Shown: positions 10,363 through 22,417, numbered from the stretch's first letter. The stretch is DNA of 64,000 bases from Microbacterium bovistercoris (GCF_003387575.1 NZ_QUAB01000033.1:1-64000); one strand, 5' to 3'. Numbers and translations: made by a program. The notes: generated by a model from the sequence alone, not told the origin.

Positions 10363-12036
10363 ATGACGGCGACGAGCGTGACGCCCGCTCCGGTCGCGTC
10401 GTGGCGCGACTGGAGGAGCTGGCCGCGCTCCGTCGTCGGGCTCTGGCGCCGGTCGATGCGGTTCCGCACCATCGCCGTCACCCTGCTGCTCACGTCGCTG
10501 GCGATCTTCATCACCTGCGTCGCGATGGCGCTCGTGATCCAGAACGACCTGTTCGAGTCGCGCAAGAGCGACGCCCTCGAGAAGGCGCAGCGCGCCGTCG
10601 CCGAAGCCCAGACCACGCTGGACAACAGCAACGTCGCGGACGACCGTGCCGCTCTGCAGGCTCTGTGGCGCTCGGTGCAGACGGATCTGGCCAGGGCCGC
10701 GGCGACCGATCTCATTACGGCGTCACCGATCGAATCCCCTGAGGGCGGCGGTTTCATCCCCCCGGAGTTCCGCGCCGGCGGCCTGTCGGTCGACATGGTC
10801 AGCGACCAGCTGCGGGCCAGGGTCGCCGAGAAGGGCGACCGTCAGCAGTCCTGGCAGTCGATCGCCGTGCCGGCGGAGGAGGGCAGCTCACCTCCCGGGA
10901 TCGTCGTCGGACAGCAGCTGCTCGTGCCGGGCAAGGCGGTCTACGAGGTGTACATCGCCTATGACCTGAGCGACTCCGACGAGACCCTGCTCTTCGTGCA
11001 GCGGACCCTGTGGCTGGCAGGGATCTCCCTGGTGGCGATCGTCGCCGCGATCTCGTGGCTCGTGCTGCGCGCGGTGTCGGCACCGATCGTCGAGGCGTCA
11101 GAGACCAGCGCCCGGCTGGCCGCCGGTGATCTCGGTGTGCGCCTGCCGGTGCGCGGCGAGGACGAGCTGGCGGTGCTGGCGCGCTCCTTCAACGCGATGG
11201 CCGACAGCATCGAGGCGCAGATCAAGGAGCTCGGCGAGCTCTCGCTCGTGCAGCAGCGTTTCGTGTCCGACGTCTCGCACGAGCTCCGGACGCCGCTGAC
11301 CACCATCCGGCTGGCAGCAGACATGATCAACGATCAGAAGGGCGACTTCGAGCCCACCACGGCCCGCACCGCCGAACTGCTGCACACCCAGGTGCAGCGG
11401 TTCGACACCCTGCTGGCCGACCTGCTCGAGATCAGCAGGTACGACGCGGGGTCGGTGCAGCTCGAGGTGGAGGCGACCGGACTCGCGCAGGTCGCCGAGG
11501 AGATCGTGGACCAGATGCGTCCGCTCGCCGACCAGCACGGCGTCGAACTCCGGCTGGTGGCCCCGGGTGGATACTCCCCGGTCGACATGGACCCGCGCCG
11601 CGTGCGCCGGGTGCTGCGCAATCTGGTGGGCAATGCGATCGAGCACGGTGAAGGCCGGCCGATCGTGGTCACGGTGGACAGCAATCAGCACGCCGTCGCC
11701 GCCGGCGTGCGCGACTTCGGTCTCGGGATGCGCCCGGAGGACGCGCAGCGGGTGTTCGACCGCTTCTGGCGGGCCGACCCCTCGCGCAAGCGGACGATCG
11801 GCGGTACCGGCCTCGGACTGTCGATCGCGCTCGGCGACGCACGACTGCACGGCGGCACCCTGGAGGTGTGGTCCGAACTCGGCGTCGGCACCAACTTCGT
11901 GCTCACCATTCCGCGGCATCCCGGCGACCTGGCCGGTCCCAGCCCGGTGCCGCTGGAGCCGCAGGAGGGGATCGCCGACCTCGGCGTGCTCACTCAGCCG
12001 ATCGCGACAGCGGATGCCGAAGGGGGAGACCGATGA
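10363..12036 (+). CDS. mtrB: Sensor histidine kinase MtrB
   Basis: A 557-residue membrane kinase. The first transmembrane segment is at about residues 35-60, followed by an extracytoplasmic loop of about 150 residues. The second segment (about 205-230) leads into HAMP. The HisKA box is FVSDVSHELRTPLTTIR, with the phospho-His in SHELRTP. The HATPase domain has N, G1 (DFGLGM) and G2 (GGTGLGLSI) boxes. A GAGGA Shine-Dalgarno precedes ATG 10363. Its stop overlaps the lpqB start by 4 bases. Confidence 0.95.
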   Translation: MTATSVTPAPVASWRDWRSWPRSVVGLWRRSMRFRTIAVTLLLTSLAIFITCVAMALVIQNDLFESRKSDALEKAQRAVAEAQTTLDNSNVADDRAALQALWRSVQTDLARAAATDLITASPIESPEGGGFIPPEFRAGGLSVDMVSDQLRARVAEKGDRQQSWQSIAVPAEEGSSPPGIVVGQQLLVPGKAVYEVYIAYDLSDSDETLLFVQRTLWLAGISLVAIVAAISWLVLRAVSAPIVEASETSARLAAGDLGVRLPVRGEDELAVLARSFNAMADSIEAQIKELGELSLVQQRFVSDVSHELRTPLTTIRLAADMINDQKGDFEPTTARTAELLHTQVQRFDTLLADLLEISRYDAGSVQLEVEATGLAQVAEEIVDQMRPLADQHGVELRLVAPGGYSPVDMDPRRVRRVLRNLVGNAIEHGEGRPIVVTVDSNQHAVAAGVRDFGLGMRPEDAQRVFDRFWRADPSRKRTIGGTGLGLSIALGDARLHGGTLEVWSELGVGTNFVLTIPRHPGDLAGPSPVPLEPQEGIADLGVLTQPIATADAEGGDR

Positions 12037-13739
12037 GAAGGATGCGCTCCCTGGCGGCCGGCGCCGTCGCTGCGGCGATGCTGCTCCTGACCGCCTGCAC
12101 CGGACTGCCGACCAGCGGTCCGGTCTCGGTCGGCCTCGCCGTGGGCGTGAAGGGTGACGACCCGGGGTTCACGGAGTATGCGGCGAGCCCTGTCGAGGGC
12201 GCAGGGCCCCAGGAGATCGTCGAGGGCTTCCTGGACGCGGGGATCACGCCGATCGACAACTGGAGCATCGCCAGGGAGTTCCTCACACCCGAGATGAGTG
12301 ACAGCTGGGCGCCGTCCGCCGGAGTCACCATCGACACCTCGAGCGTGTCGCGAACGATCACCTCCGTGGGCGACAGCGACGACGAGGACGCCACGAGCGC
12401 AGACGTGACGGTGCAGCTCTCGCAGGTCGCGAGCGTCGACAGCACCGGGGCGTATGCGGCGGGGATCGGCGATGCGGAACCCCTGAGGTTCCACCTGGAG
12501 CGCGAGAAGGGCGGTGAGTGGCGCATCTCCGAGGCGCCGAACGGCATCGTGCTCGATGCCGTGAACTTCCCGCTGGTGTTCCGCTCGTACGCCCTGCAGT
12601 ACTTCGACCCGACCTGGTCGCACCTGGTGCCGGATCTGCGCTGGTATCCGCGTCGGCCGTCGACCGCGACGACCCTGACGCAGCAGCTGGTCGCAGGCGA
12701 CCCGGCTCCGTGGCTCGCCCCGGGGGTGCGCAACGCCTTCACCGATGAGGTCGGTCTCGCACGGGGAGCAGTCGTCATCGACCAGTCGCAGGTCGCAGAG
12801 GTTCCGCTCACCCGCTCGGCGCTGTCGACGGATGCCACCACGCTGGCCCGGATGCGCACGCAGCTGGAGGCGACGCTCGCACCGCTGGGCGTCGTCGAGG
12901 TGCGCTTCACCGTCGATCAGCAGCCGCTGGACGTCAGCCAGGTGCAGGTGCAGCAGCCTGCGCCCGATGCGGGCACCCTCGTGCTCACGAAGGACGGCTT
13001 CGGCGTCGCCGTGGGCGATGAGATCGCCCCGGTGGGGGAACTGAGCGCACAGGTGGACGGGCTCGCCGCGCGCGTGCGCTCGATCGACGTCGCCGACGAC
13101 GACGGCGCAGCGGCGATGCTCCTCGACGACGGTCACGTCTACCTCGCCACTTCCGACAACGTCGTGGAGCTCGACTCCAGGGCGGGGCTGATCGCACCGA
13201 GCCTGGACAACCGGGGATACACCTGGACCGTGCCGCACGGTTCGCCGGGAGAGCTGTTGGCAACCGGCGCCGACGTCAGACAGCAGAAGATCGCCCGCGC
13301 CTGGTCGGGAGCATCCGAGATCAGCGCGCTGCGCGTCGCGGCGGACGGCGTCAGGGTGGCCGCGCTCGTGACCGTCGGCGGGCAGCGCAGGTCGGTCGTG
13401 GCGGCAGTGATCCGGGACGACAAGGGCACGCCGATCAGCCTGGGTGAGATGCACGAGATCGGCCGGTTCACCGGTACGCCGCAGGGGCTCGCCTGGATCG
13501 GGTCGGATGCGATCGGAGTACTCACCTCATCGGATGACGACCGCATCCTCACTCAGCCCGTCGGCGGGCCGCTCGCCGCATCGGCCGCGCCGGCCGAGCC
13601 CCGGTCGCTCGCGGGCGCGCGCAGCGCCGCCGGAGTGCGGATCCTGTCCTCGGGGGGTGTGGTGTTCGCACAGCGCGGTTCGACCTGGCAGGCCTCGCTC
13701 AGCGGGGTGCTCGTTCTCGGGACGCGCTCCGGCGAGTGA
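12033..13739 (+). CDS. lpqB: Lipoprotein LpqB, GerMN domain
   Basis: A 568-residue lipoprotein. A short N-terminal signal peptide ends in a lipobox (LLTAC, Cys at about residue 21). A GerMN-type region follows (about 150-300), and the C-terminal half is beta-propeller-like. LpqB interacts with MtrB's extracytoplasmic side in mycobacteria and modulates MtrAB signalling. ATG 12033 overlaps the mtrB stop (ATGA); an upstream in-frame extension has no start context and would overlap mtrB. Confidence 0.94.
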   Translation: MRRMRSLAAGAVAAAMLLLTACTGLPTSGPVSVGLAVGVKGDDPGFTEYAASPVEGAGPQEIVEGFLDAGITPIDNWSIAREFLTPEMSDSWAPSAGVTIDTSSVSRTITSVGDSDDEDATSADVTVQLSQVASVDSTGAYAAGIGDAEPLRFHLEREKGGEWRISEAPNGIVLDAVNFPLVFRSYALQYFDPTWSHLVPDLRWYPRRPSTATTLTQQLVAGDPAPWLAPGVRNAFTDEVGLARGAVVIDQSQVAEVPLTRSALSTDATTLARMRTQLEATLAPLGVVEVRFTVDQQPLDVSQVQVQQPAPDAGTLVLTKDGFGVAVGDEIAPVGELSAQVDGLAARVRSIDVADDDGAAAMLLDDGHVYLATSDNVVELDSRAGLIAPSLDNRGYTWTVPHGSPGELLATGADVRQQKIARAWSGASEISALRVAADGVRVAALVTVGGQRRSVVAAVIRDDKGTPISLGEMHEIGRFTGTPQGLAWIGSDAIGVLTSSDDDRILTQPVGGPLAASAAPAEPRSLAGARSAAGVRILSSGGVVFAQRGSTWQASLSGVLVLGTRSGE

Positions 13740-13827
13740 CCCTCCCCATCCTCCGGGACGCCGTGACTCCTCCACAGTCCCGGGGAACCCCGGCGGGCTG
13801 AGGACCGTCGCCGGGCACGATCGACTC

Positions 13828-14502
13828 ATGTTCGGCACCTGGATGGCACGCGCCCGCATCCTGGGCTCGGAGACGCTCGCATTCCTCCTCGCGGCGGACT
13901 GCCCGGGGTGCGGTCTCCCCGGCACGCTTCTGTGCCCTGGGTGTGTGATGGCACTGGCCGCGCACCCGGTGCAGCGGACGACTCCCGCAGGGGTGCCCGT
14001 GCACGCGGCCCACGAGTTCGGAGGAGTGGTCGCGCGGTGCATCCGGCGCGTGAAGGAGGACGGCCAGACGCTGCTCCTGCCTCCGATGGGGGCGGCCCTG
14101 CGCGCGGCCATCCCGAACGACTGGAACGGGGCCCTGTTCGTGCCGGTACCCACGAGCAGGGCCGCCTTCCGGCGGCGCGGCTATCGCGTGCCGGAACTGC
14201 TGCTGCGCGCCGCGGGGCGCTCACCGCAGCGGATGCTGGTCAGCACAGGGTCGCGCACCGATCAGCGTGGCCTCGGACGGGCGGCACGGGCACACAACGT
14301 CCGCGGCAGCATGCGGGTGCGGCATCCGCTTCTCGCGCCCGTTGGACAGGGCGCGGAAGTCGTCATCGTCGACGACGTGGTGACCACCGGCGCCACGATC
14401 GACGAGGCGGCGCGGGTGCTCCGAAGAGCGGGATTCCGGGTCATCGGGGCGGTCGCGCTGGCCGCCACGCCGCGCACATCGAAACACGGGGTGAACGGGT
14501 AG
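13828..14502 (+). CDS. comF: ComF-family phosphoribosyltransferase
   Basis: A 224-residue protein. An N-terminal zinc-finger-like CxxC...CxxC (CPGCGLPGTLLCPGC, residues about 30-45) precedes a type I PRPP-binding site (VVIVDDVVTTGATIDEA). ComF homologues are linked to DNA uptake, but the role in actinobacteria is unclear. ATG 13828 is chosen at the start of homology; no Shine-Dalgarno is visible, and CACGAT ends 6 bases before it, so a leaderless mRNA is possible. It lies between lpqB and hpf as in mycobacteria. Confidence 0.88.
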   Translation: MFGTWMARARILGSETLAFLLAADCPGCGLPGTLLCPGCVMALAAHPVQRTTPAGVPVHAAHEFGGVVARCIRRVKEDGQTLLLPPMGAALRAAIPNDWNGALFVPVPTSRAAFRRRGYRVPELLLRAAGRSPQRMLVSTGSRTDQRGLGRAARAHNVRGSMRVRHPLLAPVGQGAEVVIVDDVVTTGATIDEAARVLRRAGFRVIGAVALAATPRTSKHGVNG

Positions 14503-14524
14503 TGACATCCGCCGATCTCGGCAC

Positions 14525-14530
14525 TACGGT
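14525..14530 (+). promoter_or_regulatory. Candidate -10 (TACGGT) of hpf
   Basis: TACGGT lies 61 bases upstream of the hpf start and is the only TANNNT in the comF-hpf gap with room for a leader. No convincing -35 is visible. Confidence 0.3.
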
Positions 14531-14591
14531 AGGGCACACAAGGCGACCACGGTCCGCCCTTGGCCGGGAGGACCGGGACAAGGAGGCAGGA

Positions 14592-15248
14592 ATGGAAACG
14601 AGCATCGTCGGCGTCGGAGTGAGCATCTCCGACCGGTTCCGGACGGTTGTCGAGGAGAAGGTGGGCCGCCTCCAACAGCTCGCCGCCAAGGCCCAGCGCA
14701 TCGACGTCAAGGTCACCCACCGCGCCTATCGCAACGGCCGGGTGCCCGACGAGACGGTGGAGCTCACACTGGTCGGCAAGGGGCCGGTGGTCCGTGCCGA
14801 GGCTGTCGACGGCGACAAGTTCGTCGCGCTCGATCTCGCGATCGACAAGCTCGCCGAACAGCTGCGACGCGCGAAGGAGAAGCGCATCGACGGGAGGCAG
14901 CACCCCCGGGGCGCGCACTTCGAGAAGGGAAGCGGTTCGCTCACCGGGATCGACGTGCAGCCCGCATCCGCCGACGTGCTCAAGGCCGTCGCGACGGGAG
15001 CGGTGCCGGTCCAGGCGGAGGAGGACGAGGTCTACTCGCCCGTCGTCATCCGCACCAAGAACTTCGATGCAGAGTGGATGACGGTCGAGGAGGCCGTCGA
15101 CCGCATGGAACTGGTGGGTCACGACTTCTTCCTGTTCGTGGATGCCAGCACCGACCACCCGAGCGTCGTCTACCGACGCAAGGGCTGGGACTACGGCGTC
15201 ATCTCGCTGACCACGCAGGCGGCTCCGGAGGAGGAGCTCGCCTCCTGA
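14592..15248 (+). CDS. hpf: Long-form ribosome hibernation promoting factor
   Basis: A 218-residue protein with both domains of long HPF: the N-terminal RaiA/YfiA fold (1-105) and the C-terminal dimerisation domain (about 155-212, MTVEEAVDRMELVGHDFFLF). It joins 70S ribosomes into inactive 100S dimers in stationary phase or stress. ATG 14592 has an excellent Shine-Dalgarno, AGGAGGCAGGA. It is followed by a perfect hairpin terminator at 15258-15293. Confidence 0.95.
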   Translation: METSIVGVGVSISDRFRTVVEEKVGRLQQLAAKAQRIDVKVTHRAYRNGRVPDETVELTLVGKGPVVRAEAVDGDKFVALDLAIDKLAEQLRRAKEKRIDGRQHPRGAHFEKGSGSLTGIDVQPASADVLKAVATGAVPVQAEEDEVYSPVVIRTKNFDAEWMTVEEAVDRMELVGHDFFLFVDASTDHPSVVYRRKGWDYGVISLTTQAAPEEELAS

Positions 15249-15257
15249 CATCAGAAG

Positions 15258-15293
15258 AGAGGCGCCCTTCCCCGCTCGGGGAAGGGCGCCTCT
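15258..15293. terminator. Bidirectional terminator between hpf and the coiled-coil gene
   Basis: A perfect 16-base stem (AGAGGCGCCCTTCCCC with its complement) and loop GCTC lies between two convergent genes, so it can serve both. Confidence 0.85.
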
Positions 15294-15305
15294 GACGAAT
15301 GCGGT

Positions 15306-16640
15306 TCAGTCGAAGATGCCGTCCAGGATGCTGCCGATCACGAGGCCGCCGAGAACACCGCTGACGATGTCGCCGCCGCCTCCTCCGCGCCGGCCTCCGC
15401 CCCAACCGCCCTGCTGGTTCGGTCCGCCCCATCCGGCGTAGTCCTGCGGTCGCGCGGACTCGATGTCCCGCTGCGCGAGCTGCAGGGCCTCTGCGGCCAG
15501 CTGTCCCGCGCGGCGCGCGGTCGAGAGCGCCTGCTCGCGTGTCTCCTCGGCGGGCAGCAGCGCGGCCACGTCGACGCGGAGCCGCTCGGCCTCGGCGAAC
15601 CGGGTGCGGGCATCCGCTCCGATCCACCCGCGGTGCCCGGAGATCAGCGGACGGGCGATGCCGAGCTGGCGGTCTGCGTCGTCAAGCGCGTGCTGCACAT
15701 GCTCGATCGAGGGGAGCGGATGCTCGGCACGGTACAGCGCGGTCGCGATGGCCTCGTCGAGGGCGGTGTTCGCCTCGCGCAGGGCCGTGAGTTCGGTGAA
15801 GGGGTCGTTGCGCGTGCCCGACGGGGGCAGGGCGTTCACGGCCGACTCCAGGGCGATGACCGCGGCCTGTACCTCGCGGGTCTGCGGTGCGGTGCGAGCG
15901 GCGATCAGGTCGCCCCGTGAGTCGTCGACCACGGCGGCAAGGGTGGACTCGGCGCGCAGAGCCTGGATCTCGAAGTCCTCGACGCCGTCGAGCACGGCGG
16001 AAGCGCGCCTGATCGCCTCGGTCGCGGTCTCGAGCGCGAGGTTGGCCTCCTCGTTCTGCTTCGCCGCGCGGCGGCGTTCGGAGACCTCCGCGCCGTGCGT
16101 CGCGAAGGTCACCAGCTGCTCGGCCTCGGCGGGCGAGGAGGACACGCGGCGCATCGCCGCATCCGAGTAGCGCAGCGACAGCCGATCCACGGTTTCGCGG
16201 GCGTGCGGGATGCGGGCGGCGAGGGACTCGGCGTCCGTGCGCAGCTGGGCGACGATCTCGGGGGAGCGGCGCACCAGGGCGACCTGCTCCGCGATGGCGG
16301 ACGTCTTCTCGTCGAGCAGGTCCTCGGCCCATTCGCACAGCTGTACGATCCGCGCGTTGCGGGTGCGCAGCTCCTCAGCCGTGTCGGGGATCTCGTCGTG
16401 GTTGAGCTGGTGAAGCTGGAATGCCTCGCGCAGGTGGGTGCGCACCGCGTCGAGCGCCGCCTTGAGGTCGGCGGTCATCGATTCGCCGAGCTCGGCCTGC
16501 GCGAAAACGAGCTCGTCCGCGGTGGTGCGGATCCGCTCGTCGGCCCCCACGAGCGCCTGCTCCGCACGGCGCGCGAGATCGGCGTCCTGCGCGGTCAGCT
16601 CTTCCTGCTCACGTCTACGTCTGCCCCAGAATCCGGCCAT
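15306..16640 (-). CDS. Coiled-coil protein with Gly-rich hydrophobic C-terminus
   Basis: A 444-residue, Ala/Glu/Arg-rich and mostly helical protein. The first about 400 residues predict long coiled coil. The tail changes to WGG/GGG repeats (about 400-425), then a short hydrophobic stretch (IVSGVLGGLVIGSILDGIFD). This is the layout of the C-terminal half of actinobacterial TPM-domain proteins, but the TPM domain and signal peptide are missing. ATG 16640 follows a leaderless-type TAGGAT. It might bind membranes or other proteins; function is unknown. Confidence 0.72.
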   Translation of the reverse strand: MAGFWGRRRREQEELTAQDADLARRAEQALVGADERIRTTADELVFAQAELGESMTADLKAALDAVRTHLREAFQLHQLNHDEIPDTAEELRTRNARIVQLCEWAEDLLDEKTSAIAEQVALVRRSPEIVAQLRTDAESLAARIPHARETVDRLSLRYSDAAMRRVSSSPAEAEQLVTFATHGAEVSERRRAAKQNEEANLALETATEAIRRASAVLDGVEDFEIQALRAESTLAAVVDDSRGDLIAARTAPQTREVQAAVIALESAVNALPPSGTRNDPFTELTALREANTALDEAIATALYRAEHPLPSIEHVQHALDDADRQLGIARPLISGHRGWIGADARTRFAEAERLRVDVAALLPAEETREQALSTARRAGQLAAEALQLAQRDIESARPQDYAGWGGPNQQGGWGGGRRGGGGGDIVSGVLGGLVIGSILDGIFD

Positions 16641-16646
16641 GGTTCG

Positions 16647-16652
16647 ATCCTA
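16647..16652 (-). promoter_or_regulatory. -10 TAGGAT of the coiled-coil gene, leaderless type
   Basis: On the minus strand TAGGAT is followed by exactly 6 bases and then ATG. No Shine-Dalgarno is present. Confidence 0.5.
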
Positions 16653-16724
16653 TGGTTCCCGGCTCTCACCCGGCTGTGGATCCGCTTCGCCCTGCGAGAA
16701 CGACGGAACACGCGATCGCACTGC

Positions 16725-17318
16725 TCATGCGCGGGCCTTCGCCGGGCGTCCGCGCTTGGGACGCTCTGTGGACAGGGCGAGGGTCATCGTGTGCTGCGGA
16801 TGCTGCGCGAGCCGCTGTTCGGTGTGATCGAGCCAGCGCACCTCGGCCTCCGCGGCGAAGATCATCGAGTCGACCACGAGCGACCAGGCCAGGTCCTCCG
16901 GACCGTTCGGGTCGGTCCCGGCGTACTTCGCCCGGTTGAGCGCTTGCAACTGGACGAGGGATGCCTTGCGCTGGCTCCGGATGACCGCGGTGACGTCGAC
17001 GCCGGGCAGGGTCGCGGCGACGGCGAGCTTGATCGCGAGCTCGTCGCGGGTGCCCTGCGCACGCTCGACGGGAGAGCCCAGCCAGTCCTGAACGGCCGAG
17101 TGACCGGCATCCGTGATCTCGTAATAGACGTGGCCCTGGTCGTTGACGTCGCCCTTGGCGACGAGACCGTCCCGCTCGAGCCGCTCCAGGGTGTTGTAGA
17201 TCTGGCCGACGTTCAGCGGCCATGTCGAACCGGTGCGACGGTCGAACTCGGCGCGCAGCTGATAGCCGTAGCACGGCCCCTGATCGAGGATGGCGAGAAG
17301 GCTCTGGCGGACGGACAT
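16725..17318 (-). CDS. PadR-family transcriptional regulator
   Basis: A 197-residue repressor. The PadR winged helix covers about residues 1-85 (QSLLAILDQGPCYGYQL and the wing), and a Vir-C-like helical domain extends to about 175; the tail is basic. ATG 17318 has GGAG at good spacing. An in-frame ORF continues to 17378, but that reading would start inside the palindromic operator at 17362-17387. PadR proteins usually repress themselves and a nearby transporter or detoxification gene; none is adjacent, so the target is unknown. Confidence 0.88.
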   Translation of the reverse strand: MSVRQSLLAILDQGPCYGYQLRAEFDRRTGSTWPLNVGQIYNTLERLERDGLVAKGDVNDQGHVYYEITDAGHSAVQDWLGSPVERAQGTRDELAIKLAVAATLPGVDVTAVIRSQRKASLVQLQALNRAKYAGTDPNGPEDLAWSLVVDSMIFAAEAEVRWLDHTEQRLAQHPQHTMTLALSTERPKRGRPAKARA

Positions 17319-17361
17319 GGCGCTCCGATCTGTCGTTGGTAGGACAATGCCCGGTATTTCA

Positions 17362-17387
17362 TTTCCGAGTATATGCATACTCGGAAA
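17362..17387. promoter_or_regulatory. PadR-type operator
   Basis: Perfect 11-base inverted arms (TTTCCGAGTAT and ATACTCGGAAA) are separated by ATGC, 44 bases upstream of the padR start. The symmetry and position indicate the autoregulatory site; no second copy is seen near secA. Confidence 0.75.
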
Positions 17388-17463
17388 CCTTGGCGAGGTC
17401 GATATCGGAGGGTCCGTTCGCCGTCAGCGTTCCCGCGCACAGGTGGCGCATGTCACGGGCCGG

Positions 17464-17469
17464 TAACAT
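17464..17469 (+). promoter_or_regulatory. Candidate -10 (TAACAT) of secA
   Basis: TAACAT lies 58 bases upstream of the secA GTG. It is also 8 bases upstream of an ATG that opens a 28-codon ORF overlapping the secA start. Confidence 0.35.
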
Positions 17470-17526
17470 GACACGGTATGCCCGGCGCTGAACATCGCCG
17501 GCACCCGAGACCCGAGGGAGAAATCC

Positions 17527-20331
<2,805 letters not shown>

Positions 20332-20343
20332 TCCGGGGTACGC

Positions 20344-20375
20344 AGAAGGCCGGTTCCCCGGGGAACCGGCCTTCT
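20344..20375. terminator. secA terminator, also facing the deaminase operon end
   Basis: A perfect palindrome with 14-base arms AGAAGGCCGGTTCC around CCGG, followed by TTC; it lies between convergent secA and the deaminase gene. Confidence 0.85.
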
Positions 20376-20395
20376 TCGTACCCGGATGCCGGGGC

Positions 20396-20884
20396 TCAGC
20401 CGTTCAACGCCTGGAACTCCGTCCAGATCGATGCGCAGTCCTCGCGGCCCGAGTCCAGGTGGATCATGTCCAGCGTCGAGGTGTCGCTGCCGTCCAGGTA
20501 TTTGCGCAGGTGCACGTCGCTGAAGCCGTTGTCACCGGCGTCCTCGTGCGTCGAGGCGTAGTAGCAGGTGGTGATGCCCGCCCACATCATCACGGCGACG
20601 CACATCGGGCAGGGCTCGCAGGTCGCGTACATGACGTGACCCGACAGATCGAGCGTGTTCAGCTTCTTGCAGGCCTCACGCACGGCGACCATCTCGGCGT
20701 GACCGGAGATGTCGGTGTCCTTGATCACGGTGTTGCCGACGGCGACGACGATCTCGCCCTCGGGGTTCACCAGCGTCGCTCCGAACGGGCCGCCGGTGCG
20801 ATCCCGCAGACCTGCGATGGTCACCTCCACCGCGGGAGTGAAGTACGAGTCCAGGACCTCGGGGGAGGGAGTGGGGTGAGTCAT
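20396..20884 (-). CDS. Guanine-deaminase-like zinc nucleobase deaminase
   Basis: A 162-residue enzyme of the cytidine deaminase fold. Zinc ligands are His62 (in HAE, with catalytic Glu64), Cys92 and Cys95 (PCPMC). The GGPFGA loop, the spacing and the later HEDAGDNGFSD segment resemble B. subtilis GuaD, so guanine to xanthine is the first guess; isocytosine or an aminopterin remain possible. It is last in the accessory operon, 27 bases after the NCS1 permease gene, so it probably acts on a compound that permease imports. Confidence 0.82.
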   Translation of the reverse strand: MTHPTPSPEVLDSYFTPAVEVTIAGLRDRTGGPFGATLVNPEGEIVVAVGNTVIKDTDISGHAEMVAVREACKKLNTLDLSGHVMYATCEPCPMCVAVMMWAGITTCYYASTHEDAGDNGFSDVHLRKYLDGSDTSTLDMIHLDSGREDCASIWTEFQALNG

Positions 20885-20911
20885 TTCGGTCTCCTTGGAT
20901 GTGAGTGCGGG

Positions 20912-22417
20912 TCAGTTGCTCTTGCGGGCGGCGAGCGTCAACAGCGTGTAGCCGATGAAGCCGATGATCAGGCCGGAGAAGAAGGCCAGGTTGTTGACCT
21001 GAGCCAGGAACTCCACGTTCGCGATCCCGGGCACACGGCCGATCATGGTGATCACGAAGCTGGCGATCAGCACGCCCAGCGCACGCCGGTTGTACGCCGG
21101 CAGCGAGCCCTCCTGGCCGCCCTTGTAGTCGGCGTAGATGCCCTCGACGTCCAGCGTCCGCTTGCGCTCCACGAAGTACGAGGCGAGCATGATGCCGACG
21201 ATCGGGCCGAACATCGATCCGATCAGCGAGTAGAACAGGAACAGCGCGTCGGTGTTCTCCACGAACTGCCACGGCAGGATCAGAGTGCCGATGACGGCGG
21301 CGAGGATGGCGCCGCGCTTGATCGTGAAGATCTTGGGAAGCTGAGCGGTCAGCTGCAGCCCGGCGGGGAGCATGTTGCCGAACACCACGAAGGCGACCGC
21401 GCCGACGTTCATCGCGAGGATCAGCAGGACGACGACGAACGGGTTGCCGACGCCCTCGTTGATGGCCTGGATGAACACGAACGGCTGGTTGATGTCGAAC
21501 TCGCCGCCCGAGACGACCTGCAGCGCGCCGATGAACGAGACGGTCACGACCGCGAACAGGATGTACGAGCCGATGACGCCGATCGGGAAGCCGACGGCGG
21601 GCGCCTTCATGCTGGTGGCGTTGCGGGTGTAGTCGCCGGTGTTGACGATCGGGCCCGCCCAGTTCGACACCAGGATGGCGACGCAGCTGATGAACACCAG
21701 CGGCGTGACGGGCGAGTCCACCACGCGGGTCGACATGACCACGTCCATTCCGCCGGCGTTGATGACGGCGAGCACCACGGCGATGACGACGAGGATGAAC
21801 ACGACCGGGTTCGCCCAGTTGCTGAACCTGCCGAGGAACGCCTGGCCGCCGAGGAACAGGCCGACGGTGATGATCCAGGTGATCAGGTACGAGATCGCCG
21901 TCGGGATCGGCAGACCGAGGATCTCGGCGCCGTTCCCGAGGTTCATGTAGCCCGGCCAGATGGTCTCGAAGACCACGTCGAACGCCTGGGCGGATGAGAC
22001 GCTGGTGATGCCGAAGAACATGAAGCCGGCGATGATGCCGCGCACCCAGGTCGGGATCAGGGCGCCCTTGTGGCCGAAGGCCTCCCTCAGCTGCATCGCG
22101 AACGGGATGCCGTACTTCGCCGCGGCCTGTCCGTTGAGGATGTAGCCGATCGAGACGATCACCGCGGAGGTCATGATGGCGGCGACGACCTGCCAGGCGT
22201 TCAGGCCGAGGGCGAAGAAGGTCATGACGGTGAAGTACGACAGGATGTTGTGGATCGGCCCCATCCACACGGTGATGAACTGGGGCGTCTTCCAGGTGCG
22301 ATCCTTCGGGCGGATCGGCAGGACCTCTTCGGCGTATCCGCGGGCCGCGTACTCCGCGACCTTCTCTGCGCCGGGGTCGACCAGGACGGGGTCGATTGCG
22401 GGGGTGGACATGGCCAT
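20912..22417 (-). CDS. NCS1-family permease (hydantoin/allantoin/nucleobase type)
   Basis: A 501-residue transporter with about 12 membrane segments and the NCS1 N-terminal region (RTWKTPQFITVWMGPIHNI). It resembles the Mhp1/PucI hydantoin-allantoin-uracil branch. GAGAAGAA precedes ATG 22417, and a second in-frame ATG at 22411 is also possible. It is separated from the upstream NCS2 gene by a hairpin at 22450-22482, so its expression may be attenuated relative to the front of the operon. The substrate cannot be read from the sequence. Confidence 0.85.
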   Translation of the reverse strand: MAMSTPAIDPVLVDPGAEKVAEYAARGYAEEVLPIRPKDRTWKTPQFITVWMGPIHNILSYFTVMTFFALGLNAWQVVAAIMTSAVIVSIGYILNGQAAAKYGIPFAMQLREAFGHKGALIPTWVRGIIAGFMFFGITSVSSAQAFDVVFETIWPGYMNLGNGAEILGLPIPTAISYLITWIITVGLFLGGQAFLGRFSNWANPVVFILVVIAVVLAVINAGGMDVVMSTRVVDSPVTPLVFISCVAILVSNWAGPIVNTGDYTRNATSMKAPAVGFPIGVIGSYILFAVVTVSFIGALQVVSGGEFDINQPFVFIQAINEGVGNPFVVVLLILAMNVGAVAFVVFGNMLPAGLQLTAQLPKIFTIKRGAILAAVIGTLILPWQFVENTDALFLFYSLIGSMFGPIVGIMLASYFVERKRTLDVEGIYADYKGGQEGSLPAYNRRALGVLIASFVITMIGRVPGIANVEFLAQVNNLAFFSGLIIGFIGYTLLTLAARKSN

